Of a stretch of DNA of 64,000 bases, positions 61,205-64,000 are shown in pieces. Under the pieces are notes generated by a model. It saw only the letters and a program-made list of their open reading frames with translations, did no database searches and was not told the origin of the DNA. The translations under genes and the position numbers were made by a program. The stretch lies in the NCBI RefSeq assembly GCF_003007715.1, contig NZ_PXNO01000028.1, forward strand, positions 60,580-124,579, written 5' to 3'. The stretch is from Marinobacter shengliensis (GTDB lineage: Bacteria; Pseudomonadota; Gammaproteobacteria; Pseudomonadales; Oleiphilaceae). Position 1 is the stretch's first letter. The number at the start of each line of letters is the position of its first letter.

Positions 61205-62347
61205 TCAGCGCCTGCGGAACGGATAGAACAGCTGCCCCAGGTAGGAACCCGGCAGTTTCTGGGTGGTACCATACTCCGCCGGCCAGTGCGCCTTCGGGAA
61301 ATGGTACGTGCCAAACAGCCGGTCAAAGAGCACCGTGTGTGCCGAGTAATTGGTATCGATGGCCGGCTTCTCCGAACTGTGGTGCCAGTGGTGAAACTGC
61401 GGCGTTACCAACAGGTACTTAATCGGCCCCCAGGGCACGTTAAGATTGCTGTGGATAATGATGGCCTGCAGCGCGGCGAACGTCACGTAGATATCCAGTG
61501 CTTCCTTGCTGGCACCAAGCAGATACAGAGCCAGCATAACCAATCCACGTTCAATGAAGATCTGAACCACATGGGCACGGGAGCCTGCCAGCCAGTCCAT
61601 GGTTTCCACCGAATGATGGACCGCATGAAAAGGCCACAGCCGACGGACTTCATGGAAGACCCGGTGTTCCCAATACAGCACGAAATCGGCAACCAGAATC
61701 AGCAGTACGACCTGCAGCCATAACGGCGTGCTCTGAATCGCCGCCTGCAGGCTGTCGCTGGCCACCCATTCAAAGTGCGTTACCAGGAAGTTGCCAAACA
61801 GCAGAACCGCTGAGATCAGCAGGTGATTCAAGCAGAAGTAAAAGAAATCCAGCCCCCATTCATCCCGCAAGATGACCTGCTCCCGATACTTCGGAAAGAG
61901 CTTCTCCAGGCTGGTGAAGACAATAGTGGAACCCAGAAAGGCCAGAATCAGCCAGTCTACACCGAGCGACAGCGGTTTCGGCTCCACCGGCCCAACAGGA
62001 ACATTGTAACCCCCCAGGGCAAACGCGATCAGCGTCATGGCAATGCCCGCAGCGCCAAGCCGTTTGCGCCGATCAAGCACAAAGGTGGTTATGCCAAAAA
62101 ACAGGGAGAACCACATGCCGTACTTTAAGACATCCTGAAGCGCCTCGGCATCATACGCAGCACGAAGATCAGTGGTGGTCAGGTAGGAGGGGAACAGGTA
62201 GGCGAGCACCGCCGCCAGGCTCAAGCCGCCGAGAAATATCGAAAAATATCCGGGGATTCGTCCGTTCCGAAAGCGAAGCTCTTTTTCCGGACGAGGTACC
62301 ACCAGCCGCTCGCGGTATTGGTAATCTGTATCGTGTTCCGTGTTCAT
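61205..62347 (-). CDS. Sterol desaturase/fatty acid hydroxylase family membrane protein
   Basis: 380 residues with about seven hydrophobic helices and the eight-His di-iron signature: WEHRVFHE, FHAVHHSVE and FHHWHHSSE (positions about 226-233, 243-251 and 314-322). Members hydroxylate or desaturate lipids or carotenoids. N-terminal 150 residues with five helices are specific to this subgroup. Substrate unknown. Confidence 0.83.
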   Translation of the reverse strand: MNTEHDTDYQYRERLVVPRPEKELRFRNGRIPGYFSIFLGGLSLAAVLAYLFPSYLTTTDLRAAYDAEALQDVLKYGMWFSLFFGITTFVLDRRKRLGAAGIAMTLIAFALGGYNVPVGPVEPKPLSLGVDWLILAFLGSTIVFTSLEKLFPKYREQVILRDEWGLDFFYFCLNHLLISAVLLFGNFLVTHFEWVASDSLQAAIQSTPLWLQVVLLILVADFVLYWEHRVFHEVRRLWPFHAVHHSVETMDWLAGSRAHVVQIFIERGLVMLALYLLGASKEALDIYVTFAALQAIIIHSNLNVPWGPIKYLLVTPQFHHWHHSSEKPAIDTNYSAHTVLFDRLFGTYHFPKAHWPAEYGTTQKLPGSYLGQLFYPFRRR

Positions 62348-62411
62348 GCGTTCCCTGCAAATATAGATCCGTCCCGGTTTTCCCTTTGCGATATTTGTGT
62401 TGCGGAAAAAA

Positions 62412-62663
62412 CTATCGCTTGAATCCAGGTAATCCTTGATCTGCTCTCCAATTCTTTACAATTTCAGTAATCCGTTCAGGAGTGGCATCAGCCTCATCGT
62501 CAGGGTAGTAGATCAGGTCTGAGCCATCAGGGTGCTGTGTCAAACGGCAGAACAGTCTAACTAGTTGCGTGTGCTCATCCTCACTGGCTACATTGACAGA
62601 GCAAATGTCCTGAACGAGCTTTTTGAACTCGGCTTCGGTGTATTCTTCAATCCTATCTTTCAT
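62412..62663 (-). CDS. Colicin/pyocin DNase immunity protein (Im family)
   Basis: 83 residues strongly like Im2/Im7/Im8/Im9: EYTEAEFKKLVQDIC at the start and the conserved helix III HPDGSDLIYYP, then a TEIVKNWRADQGLPGFKR end. It should bind and block the DNase domain encoded upstream; specificity lies in helix II (about residues 27-42). The start overlaps the toxin stop by ATGA, so the two are coupled. GC content is about 42%, lower than that of the region. Confidence 0.92.
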   Translation of the reverse strand: MKDRIEEYTEAEFKKLVQDICSVNVASEDEHTQLVRLFCRLTQHPDGSDLIYYPDDEADATPERITEIVKNWRADQGLPGFKR

Positions 62664-64000
62664 AGATTGCCCTTTGAATGAATTCGAATGTGGTTTCTTG
62701 GGGTAGTGATCGTCATGTTGTCGAGGTCATAGACTGCCCCGCCATTTTGAATTTCTTCTAGGTGGTGTATCTCATACTTCTCACGCCCGCCAGCCTGATC
62801 TCTGAATCTAGGGAAAGGAGCATAACCTTGTTTTATTAGCTCTTGGTTTGAGCCTTTAAATTGGGAGAGCAACGTATGGTCTCCGGAAACTTCTAGCCAA
62901 AATGCCTCTCGAAACCGATCAAAACTCGCGAACTCACGCCCCCTAAGCCGATCTGCAATCTGTGCAGGTATCGGCGCTCCAAGATCTCTTGAGGCATTCT
63001 CTAACCAGATTCCGGTAATTTCTTCTCCGCCTCCAGTGACCACCCCTCGTTCATCGCGAGCAGTCTTCCGGAAAACCAAATACAACGGCTCAATCCCGCT
63101 GTCCGCCGGAAAGCTCACGATCAGCTCAACCTGATCCTCAAAGGGCTGCTGGTAGCCGGGTGGCGAATGTTCCTGGCCATCCTCCTGGATGGGTGTCACC
63201 AGAATGCTGTAGGGATCAATACCGGAATCCGCCGGGTATTCGGTGCTCACTACCGGGCGGTGGCCGCTGTCATCCGGGTACCACACGAGGGTGAAGTCGT
63301 CATCAACCACCACTTCAAAATTCTCGCCCTTGAGCTCTGCGTGAGCAACCGGAACCCGGTCTTTGTATCCGGTGCTGTCGTTGACGTGATAGCCGGCCAC
63401 CCGGAGGTTTCCGGTGGCATCCACGTGCAGATGAAAACGCACCCGAATGGCCGCCTCAGCCATCTCAAGCAGTTCTTCCTCGGTGTACAGGGTGCTGTCG
63501 CCCAATTTGGATGGCCAGAGTGCCAACAGCACTGCACTGCCGGCGGTGCTGAGTACTCCGGCACCAATGCGCGCGGCCATGGCCCAGCCTTTTGCCAGTC
63601 TCATTGCCGAACCAGAGATCAGGCCCAGCGGCCGCAAGCCGTTTGCCCCAGGGCTGGTGACCGTGGCGGGGGCAAGCATCGCAAGGGTGCCGAAATTGCT
63701 GGCCTTTTCCTCGCCCTCATTACTGTCGGTATCCCCGGAGGGCCGGGTGCAAGACTTGGCGAATACCTTGGGCCCCAGGGGCGGAAGCCCAAAGTTTTCC
63801 GAGATCACCACCGGCGGGGGTAGAGGCTCAGGTGGTGGCTCAATCACCGGGGGTTCCGGCGTGTAGTCGAGCTTGGGCGGTGGTGGCAGGCTATCGGAAT
63901 GAGCGTAGGCGGTGCCTCTGGAAGGAAACGCTTGCCGGTCACCGAAGCGTTTTTCGAAGGCCGTGACGGCATTCTCTGCAATGGCTGCAGAGGTGCTTTC
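62660..64000 (-). CDS. Colicin/S-pyocin-type DNase bacteriocin, 3' part
   Basis: 446 residues to the window edge; the frame is open to base 64000, so the N-terminus is missing. Order: a Pro-rich linker (about 38-65), a small Gly/Ala-rich hydrophobic stretch (about 115-145), a Pyocin-S-type translocation domain (about 155-300, with WYPDDSG and ending near PADSGIEPLYLVFRK), and a C-terminal HNH DNase (about 310-446) with GGREKYEIHH, DLDNMTITTPRNHIRIH: the EIHH, NH and IH residues match the catalytic metal site of colicin E9. It should kill related bacteria by cutting DNA, with the Im-type protein protecting the producer. Confidence 0.92.
   Translation of the reverse strand, partial: ESTSAAIAENAVTAFEKRFGDRQAFPSRGTAYAHSDSLPPPPKLDYTPEPPVIEPPPEPLPPPVVISENFGLPPLGPKVFAKSCTRPSGDTDSNEGEEKASNFGTLAMLAPATVTSPGANGLRPLGLISGSAMRLAKGWAMAARIGAGVLSTAGSAVLLALWPSKLGDSTLYTEEELLEMAEAAIRVRFHLHVDATGNLRVAGYHVNDSTGYKDRVPVAHAELKGENFEVVVDDDFTLVWYPDDSGHRPVVSTEYPADSGIDPYSILVTPIQEDGQEHSPPGYQQPFEDQVELIVSFPADSGIEPLYLVFRKTARDERGVVTGGGEEITGIWLENASRDLGAPIPAQIADRLRGREFASFDRFREAFWLEVSGDHTLLSQFKGSNQELIKQGYAPFPRFRDQAGGREKYEIHHLEEIQNGGAVYDLDNMTITTPRNHIRIHSKGNL

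Noticed and set aside
1..64000. CRISPR array, rRNA or tRNA genes
   Set aside because: No regular short repeats with spacers and no recognisable rRNA or tRNA sequence on reading both strands.

Overview
The window looks like part of the chromosome of a marine gammaproteobacterium close to Marinobacter. This is inferred from gene content and order only (Pil-Chp chemosensory genes, zur-znuC-znuB, folE-folX, an Mrp antiporter with fused A and B subunits, several GGDEF proteins, FadE). GC content is high throughout, with poorer stretches around 22.1-25 kb and 62.4-62.9 kb. No rRNA, tRNA, CRISPR array, integrase or transposase gene was seen.

Layout. 1-3.4 kb: end of a chpA/pilL hybrid kinase gene, then a CheB-like esterase and a CheW-like protein. 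3.4-5.5 kb: zinc uptake (zur, znuC, znuB). 5.6-9.8 kb: a PAS membrane protein, a patatin-like lipase, a diguanylate cyclase and an alpha/beta hydrolase. 10-11.4 kb: folE, folX and a CoA-binding protein. 11.6-14.2 kb: a CHASE-GGDEF-EAL protein and a zinc-ribbon membrane protein. 14.4-18.1 kb: copper island (MerR regulator, CopA, a 32-residue membrane peptide, a DUF411 protein). 18.2-22 kb: a sensor diguanylate cyclase and RNase II. 22.3-28.7 kb: six consecutive envelope proteins, five of them lipoproteins, including a divergent tandem pair and LpoB-, COG3014- and YcfL-like proteins. 29-37 kb: an acyltransferase, a PhaC-like hydrolase, a haloacid dehalogenase, a LysR regulator, Bcr-type MFS, Tpx and MATE. 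37-42.8 kb: the Mrp operon. 42.8-51.6 kb: a thioesterase, a Nudix-MBL fusion, a YqaE peptide, an M14-like deacylase, an EamA transporter, a secreted carbohydrate-binding-like protein, a PatB-like lyase, an AEC transporter and a UbiA prenyltransferase. 51.6-58.2 kb: an MCP, FadE, a LysR regulator and a second EamA transporter. 58.2-62.3 kb: RcnB-like, ChaC, MarC, RluF and a fatty acid hydroxylase. 62.4-64 kb: an immunity gene and the end of a colicin/pyocin-type DNase gene running off the window.

The most unusual feature is a family of eight long hairpin elements between genes (14.3, 31.2, 33.2, 34.6, 35.4, 43.3, 56.0 and 57.2 kb). Seven share a core of about 51-58 bp that can fold into two small hairpins, one with compensatory base changes between copies. 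In six of these seven the core is enclosed by 21-30 bp arms that are perfectly or nearly perfectly complementary but unrelated in sequence from copy to copy; the seventh (56.0 kb) is degenerate. The eighth (31.2 kb) has perfect arms but no core. The DNA beside most copies is strongly strand-skewed, and the sign of the skew follows the orientation of the core, not the direction of the genes. No mobility gene accompanies them.
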